Below are positions 1 through 8,317 of a stretch of DNA of 64,000 nucleotides, piece by piece; the stretch's first letter is position 1; each line of letters begins with the position of its first letter. Both the position numbers and the translations under genes were made by a program. The notes beneath the pieces were generated by a model that did not search any database, had not been told where the DNA came from, and saw nothing but the letters and a program-made list of their open reading frames with translations. Origin of the DNA: Microcoleus sp. FACHB-68 (GTDB lineage: Bacteria > Cyanobacteriota > Cyanobacteriia > Cyanobacteriales > Oscillatoriaceae); assembly GCF_014695715.1 (NCBI RefSeq), contig NZ_JACJOT010000008.1:1550001-1614000 (forward strand). Direction: 5' to 3'.

Positions 1-1019
1 ATTGCACAAAAAGCACCGGCAACAAGACTGACAGCCGGCATTAAAAATCGGCTGAACTCGATAACTCTATTGTTTTGCACTTCTCTTTTGCAAGCCGTGA
101 TTTTCACAAGAAATAAGAAAGGATAAAAATAACTGAAATTGATTGATATCAGGAACTGTGGCCTGTAATGAGATGCATCCTCTGGCTGTCATGTCGGTCA
201 TAATCTGGCTTTTGTTCCTTTTATAAAGCTCAGTTTTTGTACCTCAGCAGTTTTAGATTTTAGTTGAAAAAAAACGCGAAAACATCAGAATAAGTACGGA
301 TTAATTGGCAGTAAGACTTTTTCTCACAAAAAAAAGCCGGCAGTAAAATTTCCCGTTTTTCCCTACCCCCTTCCGAATCGTCACAGACACGATAGAACCC
401 AATCCGGGATTTTCTATAAGGTAGCTGCAAGCACACTCTGCTGTTGCCATTCATGGGACAATCAACCAGCCGGACTCTACAGGCAACCGGAACGGCATCG
501 ATTGGGTTAAAATGTTGAGCTATTTTAAAAAATATCAAGCATCCGGCTTTCAGCGGTTGTCCCTACAAGCTCACCCTGCCTGCGTTACACGTACTCGACA
601 ACCATTTCGGCGCGACACCGGCTTCATCCGATTACAAAGTGTGAAGCTCGATGCAAGCAAACTCTGACGCTAACGTGGGTGCGAAGTTAGTACGCAAATC
701 AGTTCGTCTCTTGATAAGACAAGGGAAAAGAGGTGAGAGGGTGAGGAATGCTTGGAGTTTGACAGCTAGCTGGCAATCGGAATTTGATGCACGTTGACAG
801 GATAACCTGGAAAAGCTGCTTTACTGAACTTCAAAATTGGCTTGATCTTCACCTATTTATTTACAGTTCTTAATTTCTCTGTCAAGGCAGCGCAATTTTT
901 CGCATCATTCAGATTGTTTCTAAGTGCTTATATCATTTGGTAGATGCTTAATAGTGGCGCTCGCTGCTAAGGTTAAAACATAAAGAACATTCGTCTTAGA
1001 CATTCAAGGATTTAAAGCC
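1..1019. other. Non-coding stretch at left edge
   Basis: I see no convincing gene. A 92-codon minus-strand frame at 260-538 has no family resemblance and no clear ribosome site. AAGG lies just before the gene that starts at 1020. No tRNA-like arms or CRISPR repeats were seen. Confidence 0.5.
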
Positions 1020-1295
1020 ATGAATAATATTCTTGCCTGGGTTATTTTAGGTTTAATTGCCGGCGCAATTGCTAAAGCCATATATCCGGGTTATCAAGGA
1101 GGTGGCATTCTTGCCACAATCTTGTTAGGTATTGTCGGAGCTTTTGTCGGTGGAACCTTGGCAACGTTCTTCTCAACAGGAACTCTCCAGTTAACAGCGA
1201 CAACTTTTAGTATTCCCGGTCTTTTTGTTGCCGTTCTGGGTGCCTTAGTTGCTATCTGGTTGTGGCACATGATTAACCGCCGCGCCTATCGTTAA
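1020..1295 (+). CDS. GlsB/YeaQ/YmgE family stress-response membrane protein
   Basis: This is a 91-residue, very hydrophobic protein of the transglycosylase-associated (GlsB/YeaQ/YmgE) family, thought to be a small inner-membrane stress protein without a known enzymatic activity. The sequence opens with an AWVILGLIAG helix and has the family pattern of two to three glycine-rich membrane segments, including a GGILATILLGIVGAFVGG stretch around residues 27-45. The ATG at 1020 follows AAGGATTTAAAGCC, which supplies a ribosome site. Length matches the family (80-100 residues). It converges with the DUF4342 gene, also a small membrane protein; whether they work together is unknown. Confidence 0.85.
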   Translation: MNNILAWVILGLIAGAIAKAIYPGYQGGGILATILLGIVGAFVGGTLATFFSTGTLQLTATTFSIPGLFVAVLGALVAIWLWHMINRRAYR

Positions 1296-1449
1296 ACCAG
1301 ACTTCAAGGCGTCGCGGCTGAGCGGTGTGGGATTAGTAATAGAACAAAGAGCCGGCAAAGAGCAGAGGCGCGGGTGATTCCCTATTCTCCTGTGAATAAT
1401 AATGATTTCATCAGTTGCATTATCCGCCCTTTCCCGGCACCAAAGAAGT

Positions 1450-1821
1450 TTATTCTGTTCTTTCAATGGCAATTTTGAGATGAGCAACCAGTGCGCCAAT
1501 CGCACCAATTGCCGCTATGATTGGAAATAAACTGGTCGCAACAACTCCGCCAACAACTCCCACAGTCAGAGGAATTTCTATCAGGGCGCGTCCTTCATCA
1601 GTTTTAATAGTGATCCGCCGAATGTTGCCTTGGTGAATGAGTTCCTTGACTTTTGTAACGAGAGCCTCGCCAGTGATTGAGAATTCTTCTACCCGAACGT
1701 TTTCTGAAGAACGGGTTTCAGGTTCAACATTAATCGTTTCTAATCGAACAGTAGTATCTTCTTCAACCGGCGTTGAGTTGACTTCAACTGAATCGGAAGG
1801 GCGATTGTAAGGTGAATTCAT
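1450..1821 (-). CDS. DUF4342 domain protein
   Basis: This 123-residue protein has a disordered acidic N-terminus (about residues 1-45, rich in Glu, Thr and Ser) followed by a DUF4342-like domain. The domain has an amphipathic segment with TGEALVTKVKELIHQGNIRR, then a TDEGRALIEIPL beta-strand motif and a glycine/alanine/isoleucine-rich membrane helix near the C-terminus. The family's function is unknown; related proteins in Firmicutes have a UBA-like start before the same motif. The ATG at 1821 is the only good start. It lies head-on to the YeaQ-like gene. Family assignment is from recognised motifs, the role is unknown. Confidence 0.75.
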   Translation of the reverse strand: MNSPYNRPSDSVEVNSTPVEEDTTVRLETINVEPETRSSENVRVEEFSITGEALVTKVKELIHQGNIRRITIKTDEGRALIEIPLTVGVVGGVVATSLFPIIAAIGAIGALVAHLKIAIERTE

Positions 1822-1997
1822 ATTTTAAGTCTCTGTGTTGGGGTTTCTTTCAGTATGAAAGTTTCTTTCAGTAAATGGCTGCTTCTTTAGATATATAATT
1901 ATTGCCTTAGCCATTTTTTAAAACTTCTTACCTATGGATCACCCAATGTGAGCTTTGTGCCGGCAACATCGCCCCACCGCAATTGCCGGCTTTACCC

Positions 1998-3122
1998 CTA
2001 GTGAGTGGATTCTATCGCACTTCCCCAAATCTTAATTGTTGTGTCACGGCTGCCACCGGCTAAACTCGCTCCATCCGGGCTAAAAGCCACACACAAAACT
2101 TCATCACAATGCTCAGTTAAGGTGTTGAGCAAAGTTTGGTTGTTTAGATTCCAAAGTTTGATAGTGTGGTCACTACTGGCACTAGCTAACGTCTCTCCAT
2201 CTGGGCTAACAGCGACAGACCAAACCCAATTAGTATGCCCCTCCAGAGTGCCAGTTAATTTCTGGTTTTCCAGATTCCAAATTTTAATCGTACAGTCACG
2301 GCTACCACTAATTAATGTCTTTCCATCAGGGCTAAAAGCAACTGAAAAAACTGAAGCTGAATGGCCGGTAAGCGTGTAGAGTAGTTTTTTTCTCTTCAGA
2401 TCCCAAATCTTAATGGTGTTATCACGGCTGCCACTGGCTAAAATCTTGCCATCAGGGCTAAAAGCAACCGAAAAGACGGGTTCTAAATGGCCTTTCAGGG
2501 TACTAATTTGTTTCCTTTTTTCCCCATCCCAAATCTTAATCGTGCTATCAAAACTAGCACTAGCTAACGTCTTGCCATCCGGACTAAAAGCGACAGAGGA
2601 AACCCAATGAGAATGGCCTGTTAAGTTATTTTTAAGCTTTTCTGTATCAAGATCCCAAATCTTAATGTCACATTCATCGCTGCCACTGACTAGCGATGCT
2701 GACTGAACAGGGTTAAAGGTGACAGAGCGAACTGATTCGGAATGTAGTGTCAGGGTCTTTTTGAGTTGAACGATCTCCAGATCCCAAATTTTAATCGTCG
2801 TGTCATCACTGCTACTGGCTAAAGTCCTTCCATCTGGGCTAAAAGCGACCGAGAACACATCTTTAGAATGGTCAACGAGTGTTTGCAAACATTTCCATGT
2901 TTGCGGTTGTGTTGCACGGGGCCGGCTCAGCGAATGTGGCGGCTGCTGTTCTGCCGGCAGTATTTCTAAGGACAAGTTCTGATGCGTTAGGGCTTTGAGA
3001 ATGGCTTTAGGCAGTTGGAAGAGGTGCCGGTGGGGCAAGTCCAAGGGAGGATGGTAAGGAACGGATGCAGACTGATCGGCGGCGATGGCCTTACTGAGTA
3101 TGGAGTCGCTCATAGCTTTCAT
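1998..3122 (-). CDS. WD40 repeat protein, seven blades
   Basis: The product is a 374-residue beta-propeller with exactly seven WD40 repeats after an N-terminal region of about 85 residues without repeats. Each repeat has the GH...V.SVAFSPDG.TLAS.S.D.TIKIWD signature, so one closed seven-bladed propeller is expected. Such proteins act as protein-protein scaffolds; no catalytic domain is present. No signal peptide is visible, so it is probably cytoplasmic. An upstream TTG at 3140 is in frame, but GGAG sits 11-12 bases before the ATG at 3122, which I prefer as the start. Partner and pathway cannot be told from context. Confidence 0.85.
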   Translation of the reverse strand: MKAMSDSILSKAIAADQSASVPYHPPLDLPHRHLFQLPKAILKALTHQNLSLEILPAEQQPPHSLSRPRATQPQTWKCLQTLVDHSKDVFSVAFSPDGRTLASSSDDTTIKIWDLEIVQLKKTLTLHSESVRSVTFNPVQSASLVSGSDECDIKIWDLDTEKLKNNLTGHSHWVSSVAFSPDGKTLASASFDSTIKIWDGEKRKQISTLKGHLEPVFSVAFSPDGKILASGSRDNTIKIWDLKRKKLLYTLTGHSASVFSVAFSPDGKTLISGSRDCTIKIWNLENQKLTGTLEGHTNWVWSVAVSPDGETLASASSDHTIKLWNLNNQTLLNTLTEHCDEVLCVAFSPDGASLAGGSRDTTIKIWGSAIESTH

Positions 3123-3824
3123 GAGAGTTTTTTGCTCCAAAAGAATCTTGATTCAAACCAAAACAACTCCTTTAACAGAGCAAATGGGGAGAATCCGGAT
3201 TCTTTAGCTTTTCAATTATCTATATTTTATGAAATTTTTTATAAGAAAATCAAATTTTTATTAGCTCTTTACATATTCGAGTAGCTTTATCCGAATAAAC
3301 ACGTAAATATTTTTTCTTGGTCTCAATCACTCAGTAATTGCTCAGAGGTGAAGCACAGATGAGGCAGAATCGTTTGCAGCAACATTTTTAAGCTTAGTCG
3401 GTTCCGATGCTTTTTTCCAACGGCGCTTCCAAATCCCCACAAACAGTCACTTTTTGGGGTAGTTTATATTTTGTAAATTTTTTATTTAACTAACTTCTTG
3501 CCAAAAACTGCTTTCTGGCGTTTATTTACTTTTGCCGCGTCTAACCTGTTAAGCCGGTGAAGCAATCTAGGAAAAATTTATCTCATATTGATCTTAGGCA
3601 ATTACGGAGGTGCAAGTGAGATCGCGCAGATGGCTTGATAAAATTTCATCCTGATTTCATTTTGCTGTGTCAAATATTAGAAAGGGATTTTCAATGCCGG
3701 CAATCCGCAACCGACTCGGCTTGGGAAGGTTTGAGCGAATAAAATTAAGAAGAAAACCGATTTCAAGGAAATTGTAGAAAAACGAATTTAATCTTTAAAA
3801 ACGGAAACTAAAGGAGGGAAAAAG
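3123..3824. other. Intergenic region, AT-rich
   Basis: No gene is visible in this 700-base gap between divergently transcribed genes. It must contain the promoters for the WD40 gene (minus) and the lipoprotein gene (plus), but I could not pick a clear pair of -35/-10 boxes. A strong ribosome site, AAAGGAGGG, lies at about 3809-3818. Confidence 0.4.
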
Positions 3825-4355
3825 ATGAAAGCTTTGCAGAAAAGTATAATAGGCTTAGGAAGTATAGGACTGATATTTCTGGCGGCTTGTGGCAATGAAA
3901 CACCGGCAACCAATTCTAGTAACACGAATTCGGCGGTTGCAACCGCTAATCCTGCAACTTCTTCTTCGACAACGACAGCGACAACGACCACTACGACTCA
4001 GCCTAAATCAGAGGCATCTGCTAAAACAGATCATCCCCAAACTTCCCAAGGGGGTCAAGTTATAGAATCTGGACTCTATCATTTGGAATTGGTGCCGGTT
4101 TCGGAAGCAAATGGCACACATATCGATTTTTTCCTGCAAAAAGGTGACACTCACGAAGCTATCTCTGATGCTAAAGTAAGCGCTCAAATTCAGTTGCCGT
4201 CAGGGGAACAAAAAACTCTTGACCTCGACTATGATGCTGCCGGCAAGCACTATGCTGGTTTTCTACCAGAAAAAGCCACTGGAGAGTATAAGGTTGTTAT
4301 GTTAACCGACATTAAGGGTGAAAAAACAAACGGTCGTTTCGCCTTTAATCGGTAA
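3825..4355 (+). CDS. Lipoprotein with YtkA/FixH-like C-terminal domain
   Basis: This 176-residue protein starts with a lipoprotein signal: a hydrophobic core and the lipobox LAAC with the lipidated cysteine at position 22. A Ser/Thr/Ala-rich linker (about residues 25-70) follows, then a beta-rich domain containing SGLYHLELVP, DAKVSAQIQLPSG and YKVVMLTDIKG. This pattern resembles YtkA-like/FixH-like domains, which often sit beside copper-handling genes; that match is from memory and tentative. A strong AAAGGAGGG ribosome site precedes the ATG. The DUF305 lipoprotein gene begins 31 bases downstream, so the two are probably co-transcribed. I infer a periplasmic role in metal handling. Confidence 0.65.
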   Translation: MKALQKSIIGLGSIGLIFLAACGNETPATNSSNTNSAVATANPATSSSTTTATTTTTTQPKSEASAKTDHPQTSQGGQVIESGLYHLELVPVSEANGTHIDFFLQKGDTHEAISDAKVSAQIQLPSGEQKTLDLDYDAAGKHYAGFLPEKATGEYKVVMLTDIKGEKTNGRFAFNR

Positions 4356-4386
4356 TTTTTTAGTACAAGACAAAGGATGTAAAACC

Positions 4387-5013
4387 ATGAACAAGAAAGC
4401 CAAAACTTATACGTTGATTGGGTTGTTAGCACCTCTGGTGATCGCAACAGGATTAAGCAGTTGCAACACTGAAACAAGTCAGGGCAATTTGACGCCGGCA
4501 CCGGCTGCAACCACAACACCCGTCGTTTCTTCTAAAGCAGAAGCAAAAACTCAAATCGATCAAAAATTTATCGAAATGATGATTCCCCATCATCAAGGGG
4601 CAATAGAAATGGCAGAATTGGCTTTAACTAAAGCTAAACGACCTGAGATTAAAAAAATGGCTGAATCAATCATTCAAGATCAAAAACGAGAAATTCAGCA
4701 AATGCAAGGGTGGTACAAACAGTGGTACGGCAAAGAAATTGCTGTTTCATCCTCAATGGATCATTCTGCACATCAAGGGATGATGAGTATGGATATGATG
4801 GAGACGCATCTGCAAAACCTAAAAACTGCCTCTGACTTTGACAAGGAATTTGTTAGGCAAATGATTCCCCACCATGAAGGTGCCCTAATGATGGCGGAAA
4901 TGGTTATTGACACTGGCGAACACGCCCAAATTCGTAATTTGGCAAAATCAATCATCGAAAGTCAAAGTGCAGAAATCAAGCAGATGCAACAATGGCAGCA
5001 AGCCTGGAAGTAA
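4387..5013 (+). CDS. DUF305 family lipoprotein
   Basis: The product (208 residues) is an exported lipoprotein with lipobox LSSC (cysteine 26) and two DUF305 halves. Each half carries the hallmark MIPHH motif: MIPHHQGAIEMAELAL and MIPHHEGALMMAEMVI. DUF305 proteins form ferritin-like helical bundles, and their His/Met-rich motifs are associated with copper or silver binding. A Met/His-rich loop (MDHSAHQGMMSMDMM) joins the two halves. The frame is open further upstream to 4318, but that overlaps the preceding gene; the ATG at 4387 follows AAAGGATGT and starts a proper signal peptide. It probably forms an operon with the YtkA-like lipoprotein. Substrate metal is inference. Confidence 0.88.
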   Translation: MNKKAKTYTLIGLLAPLVIATGLSSCNTETSQGNLTPAPAATTTPVVSSKAEAKTQIDQKFIEMMIPHHQGAIEMAELALTKAKRPEIKKMAESIIQDQKREIQQMQGWYKQWYGKEIAVSSSMDHSAHQGMMSMDMMETHLQNLKTASDFDKEFVRQMIPHHEGALMMAEMVIDTGEHAQIRNLAKSIIESQSAEIKQMQQWQQAWK

Positions 5014-5037
5014 ACAAACGTCAATAAACTGAAGATC

Positions 5038-5069
5038 AAAAACCTGGTTTGGTAGAAAAATCAGGTTTT
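5038..5069 (+). terminator. Probable rho-independent terminator after the DUF305 gene
   Basis: An inverted repeat AAAACCTG ... CAGGTTTT with a 15-base loop lies 25 bases past the DUF305 stop codon. The T-rich right arm could serve as the poly-U end. It separates the lipoprotein pair from the next promoter at 5256. Confidence 0.55.
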
Positions 5070-5255
5070 AAGCTTTTCATTGAATGCTGTTTAACTTTGC
5101 CAGACAATATTTTGCACTTATCTTATAAATTGAGAGTGAGCTGTCTTGTACTTTTTGTTCTGAGGCTTAGGACGAATGGCAAATGAGAGTTATAGCGCTC
5201 TTATCTGATTTGTGGACATCGTGAAGCGTTCACAATAAAAAGTTACTGTCATTGC

Positions 5256-5287
5256 TTGACTCTCCTCCTAACTGGAGTGTTTATGAT
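5256..5287 (+). promoter_or_regulatory. MerR-type promoter/operator with long spacer
   Basis: TTGACT (5256-5261) and TATGAT (5282-5287) are separated by 20 bases, longer than the usual 17. The spacer and the end of the -35 box hold an imperfect dyad, ACTCTCC (5259-5265) and GGAGTGT (5274-5280). Long-spaced promoters with ACTC...GAGT dyads between the boxes are the hallmark of MerR-family metal regulators (MerR, ZntR, PbrR, CadR). It lies about 36 bases before the small CPCC peptide gene. The regulator is inferred; a MerR-family gene exists at 60512 but nothing links the two directly. Confidence 0.65.
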
Positions 5288-5322
5288 GTGATTAAGAAGA
5301 CAAATTTATTGGAGCTTTAATC

Positions 5323-5484
5323 ATGATTCTGACAAAACAGACTAAGGCAATCATCAGTGCAGCAGGTATTAGTTTGGTATTGCTAGCGCTAACTGCGGGC
5401 GCTAGTCTAGCAGCAGAAGGCGACTCCCAAACGAGCGGCGGCTGCCCTTGCTGCAAAGAGATGATGAAAGAAGGATCTCACTAG
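5323..5484 (+). CDS. Small exported Cys-Pro-Cys-Cys peptide
   Basis: This 53-codon gene starts at an ATG preceded by GGAG (8-base spacing). The translation has a signal peptide: TKQTK, a hydrophobic core (ISLVLLALTAG) and an Ala-rich cleavage region (ASLAAEG). The short mature part ends in GGCPCCKEMMKEGSH, with three cysteines, two methionines and a histidine. The whole mature peptide is about 20 residues. I do not recognise a family. The soft-metal ligands, the MerR-type promoter upstream and the DUF305 lipoprotein next door suggest an exported metal (copper, mercury or cadmium) chelator; this is inference. It is followed by its own terminator, so it is probably monocistronic. Confidence 0.7.
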   Translation: MILTKQTKAIISAAGISLVLLALTAGASLAAEGDSQTSGGCPCCKEMMKEGSH

Positions 5485-5549
5485 CAGCCTGGATGGCCGG
5501 CACTGTTAAAATGAGCCGAATGATGCTGCCTAAATAGGTAGAAAATATA

Positions 5550-5594
5550 GAAACCCGTTGAACTTAAAAAAACAGGTTTCTTAACCGTTTTTTT
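5550..5594 (+). terminator. Rho-independent terminator after the CPCC peptide gene
   Basis: GAAACC (5550-5555) pairs with GGTTTC (5575-5580), followed by TTAACCG and a run of seven T. It lies 65 bases beyond the CPCC stop codon and well before the response regulator gene. Confidence 0.6.
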
Positions 5595-5754
5595 GCAGTT
5601 GTAACAAAATTGGCTTTAATAGCATTAATTTTTAAATTAATCTATTTTATACAATAAATTGATACTTACAAATAATGTTCAGCTATGATTCTAAGCTGCT
5701 GATTTACATCAGAAGCTTGGAGTATTAACCGTGACAGAGGAAAAATCTATTTTT

Positions 5755-6450
5755 ATGAGGGTTATCCTAGTCGAAGATGAGCCAGATTTGGGTGCGGCAA
5801 TTAAGCGCACTCTCAATCAAGAAGCGTATGTGGTTGATTGGGCGCAAGATGGCGATGAAGCTTGGGGTTATTTAGAAAGTCAGTGGACAGAATACTCGCT
5901 GGGAATTTTTGATTGGTTGCTGCCTGGGGTGTCGGGATTGGAGTTATGTAAACGACTGCGAAAGCGGCATAATTTCATGCCGGTGCTGATGCTAACCGCA
6001 AAAGATCGTATGGAAGATAAAGTCGCTGGATTGGATGCCGGCGCGGATGATTATTTAGTGAAGCCTTTTGGCATGGCAGAATTGTTGGCGCGGTTGCGTG
6101 CACTACAGAGGCGATCTCCCCAAATTCAATCCCAACAGTTGCACTTTGGCAATTTCACGTTAGATTATGGCACCCGCACGCTTTGTTTTCAAGAGGCTGC
6201 CGGTGAGCCGCAAATTATTTCTTTGACAAACAAAGAATTTCAGTTGTTAGAGTATTTTATTAGGCACCCCAATCAAATTGTTACCCGCGATCAACTGCTC
6301 AATCAACTGTGGGAATTAGGTGCGGAACCGGCAAGTAATGTCGTGGCAGCTCAGATGCGTCTGTTGCGACGCAAACTGCAAGAATATGGCTACGCTCAGC
6401 TAATAGAAACTGTTTATGGGCTAGGATATCGTTTTAATCCGGCAAACTAA
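5755..6450 (+). CDS. OmpR/PhoB-family response regulator, RppA-like
   Basis: This 231-residue transcription factor has an N-terminal receiver domain (starting MRVILVEDEPDLG; acidic pocket E8/D9, phospho-acceptor D53 in IFDWLLPG, lysine in LVKPFG) and a C-terminal winged helix with TNKEFQLLEYF and VYGLGYRF. Overall it resembles RppA/NrsR-type regulators of cyanobacteria, which respond to metals or redox; this is recalled, not computed. A GTG at 5731 would add eight residues, but the ATG at 5755 gives the canonical receiver start. Such regulators are normally followed by a histidine kinase gene; here the next gene is an unrelated permease on the other strand, so it is an orphan. Its position next to metal-binding proteins suggests a metal response. 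Confidence 0.85.
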   Translation: MRVILVEDEPDLGAAIKRTLNQEAYVVDWAQDGDEAWGYLESQWTEYSLGIFDWLLPGVSGLELCKRLRKRHNFMPVLMLTAKDRMEDKVAGLDAGADDYLVKPFGMAELLARLRALQRRSPQIQSQQLHFGNFTLDYGTRTLCFQEAAGEPQIISLTNKEFQLLEYFIRHPNQIVTRDQLLNQLWELGAEPASNVVAAQMRLLRRKLQEYGYAQLIETVYGLGYRFNPAN

Positions 6451-6557
6451 GCCCCATAAATTTGACAGGCTCGGCTTTTAAAAATTCGTTGCCGCGACAC
6501 AGGGGTGCGTGTAGAAAAGCACTGCATAGCGGTAACCAGCACTTCTAGGTAACTAAA

Positions 6558-7610
6558 TTATTGCTCTATTAATTCTGCATCCCCTTTCATTTCGTCTATT
6601 TCAAACCAATTAATAAAAACTCCTGCGAGGGGAATCGCGATAAAAATGCCAAGCAGCCCTGCGGCTCTCCCCCCTACCAACAATGCAAAAAACACAACAA
6701 CGGGATGAATATTCAGTGAATTTTGCATGATTCTTGGATAAATTATATTATCTTGGATCTGCTGAAGAACGATGCAAGCAAGAAAAACTTTAAGCGCTAG
6801 CCAAACATTTTGCGAGAGGACAATAAAAGAAATTAAAGTAATCCCTAAAGTCGCTCCAATCCCTGGAATTAAGTCAAAAATTCCAATCAATACTGCCAAA
6901 ATTAAAGGAAAATTTACGTTTAAAAGTAGAAAAATTATAAAAGTCGAAGTAACTAAAAATAACATTAACAGAATTTGGCCTTTAAAAAATCCTAAAAAGT
7001 TGCGCTCAACAATCATGTTTAAGCGCTTGTGTAAATGACGAGGAATCACTTTAAGCAAAAGTTCCCACAGTCTTTTTCCATCTAAAAGCATAAAAAAAGA
7101 CACAACCATAATTAATATAAAATTCAACAAATTTGCTAAAAATATTTGTAAAATAGCCATACTTGAAACAACGCCGGCTAAAGCTTGAGTCCGCAGTTGT
7201 TCTTCCACAACACGCAAATTCACTTGAAGACTTCGCGCTCGCAAAAAGTTTTCTATCCGTTCTGAGAGTGGGGCGAGAGCGTTGACAAAGTCAGTGACGC
7301 TATCAATCAATTGCTGCCCTTGGGATAAAAGTGCGACACCTACGGTAACAGTCATACCGCCAATCACCAAAAAGCCCAGCAAAAAAACAACGCCAACTGC
7401 GGCTCCGTGAGGTAAAAACCGGCGCAGCCATCTCACGGGATAGCTCAGCAAAAAAGCAAGAATTGCTGCAATTGTAAAAACAACAATAACCGTTTCAAAA
7501 TACTGTAAAAGCCGCAGGCCAGCCCATCCAGCAGCAAAGAATAGTAAAAAACGAATTAATGCTAAGTTACTTAGCCTATCCCAAAAATTTTTAGTAGCAG
7601 GATTACTCAT
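6558..7610 (-). CDS. AI-2E family transporter (PerM/TqsA-like)
   Basis: The product is a polytopic membrane protein of about 350 residues in the AI-2E exporter (PerM, TqsA) family. Seen: paired N-terminal membrane helices, a soluble central region (about residues 95-160), and the C-terminal block with IFDLIPGIGATLGI, QIQDNIIYPRIMQ and HPVVVFFALLVGG, which are family signatures. Members export small molecules or act as Na+/H+ antiporters; the substrate here is unknown. A GTG at 7619 is possible, but the ATG at 7610 has GGTGA just upstream. It is convergent with the response regulator. Family call is firm, function is not. Confidence 0.88.
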   Translation of the reverse strand: MSNPATKNFWDRLSNLALIRFLLFFAAGWAGLRLLQYFETVIVVFTIAAILAFLLSYPVRWLRRFLPHGAAVGVVFLLGFLVIGGMTVTVGVALLSQGQQLIDSVTDFVNALAPLSERIENFLRARSLQVNLRVVEEQLRTQALAGVVSSMAILQIFLANLLNFILIMVVSFFMLLDGKRLWELLLKVIPRHLHKRLNMIVERNFLGFFKGQILLMLFLVTSTFIIFLLLNVNFPLILAVLIGIFDLIPGIGATLGITLISFIVLSQNVWLALKVFLACIVLQQIQDNIIYPRIMQNSLNIHPVVVFFALLVGGRAAGLLGIFIAIPLAGVFINWFEIDEMKGDAELIEQ

Positions 7611-8074
7611 TTTTATCACCGGCCCTGAATAAATATATGAAATAGTTTTTTATGTAACAGACATTTAAGCACTGGCAAAATGGCCAGCAACTTTAACAGC
7701 ACTCGTCGTGGGTACAGAAGAAATTTAATAAGCCCATAATGGCCGGCAATTCCTGCCCGCTTTTGAGTCCTATTAATTGAAAACTCTAACAGCAGCCGAT
7801 TAGACCACTATCCTCAGAATAAATTAACACCAAGGGCGGCTTTGGCAAATCTATCGCCCGGTACATCTAGCTTTTGCCTCTCCCTGCGTCTGGGTGGCTG
7901 CAAATTTTACTGTTCAGATATATTTTCACTCAGTAATCTATTGGCTTGTGTATCGCAGACATCTAATGCTTGTTGGCTGCAAGCATCGAATATTCACCTC
8001 GAACTTTTCAGCCAAAAGCCGGCAGTCTCACCCCACAAAATCCGTTGTTCCCCAAATTGCAGCCAGAACCGCAC
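7611..8074. other. Intergenic stretch between permease and petN
   Basis: No gene is supported here. Plus-strand frames that start near 7842 and 7894 run straight through the antisense of petN and look like chance. The stretch presumably holds the promoter of the AI-2E-type permease at its left end and the petN terminator at its right end. Confidence 0.45.
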
Positions 8075-8103
8075 AAAAAAGGGGCCGACAAACAGCCCGC
8101 CCC
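8075..8103 (-). terminator. Rho-independent terminator of petN
   Basis: Read on the minus strand: GGGGC, a 13-base loop, GCCCC, then six T. It lies about 40 bases past the petN stop, supporting a short single-gene transcript. Confidence 0.7.
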
Positions 8104-8143
8104 ACAAGACATTCAGGGGAGTCTCTCCCTTGTTGCCCCGATT

Positions 8144-8233
8144 CTACAAACCGTTGCGGCCCCAGACCACCATTGCAATAGAGAACGTGAATACAACTAG
8201 CAGCGAAGTCCAACCAAGCGTCAGAATATCCAT
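8144..8233 (-). CDS. petN: Cytochrome b6-f complex subunit PetN (subunit VIII)
   Basis: This 29-residue gene is a near-perfect PetN: it begins MDILTLGW, continues with one hydrophobic helix and ends VVWGRNGL, as in cyanobacterial and chloroplast PetN, which are also 29 residues. PetN is a single-span subunit needed for assembly and stability of the cytochrome b6f dimer in thylakoid membranes, which passes electrons from plastoquinol to plastocyanin or cytochrome c6. The minus-strand ATG is preceded by AAGG with 7-base spacing, and a hairpin plus T-run follows the stop. It is divergent from the membrane protein gene at 8318, with an 84-base shared promoter region. Confidence 0.95.
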   Translation of the reverse strand: MDILTLGWTSLLVVFTFSIAMVVWGRNGL

Positions 8234-8317
8234 AGCTATGCCTTAAGAAAAACCGTCCAAAATAACTCCAAGCCTTATATTATGTCAATTTGAGCCATCT
8301 CGGTCAGTGACATTATC

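Noticed and set aside
260-538. 92-codon minus-strand frame near the left edge
   Set aside because: No family resemblance, Cys-rich random composition and no ribosome site.
7842-8246. Plus-strand frames of 134, 95 and 76 codons
   Set aside because: They overlap each other in different frames and run antisense through petN and its terminator.
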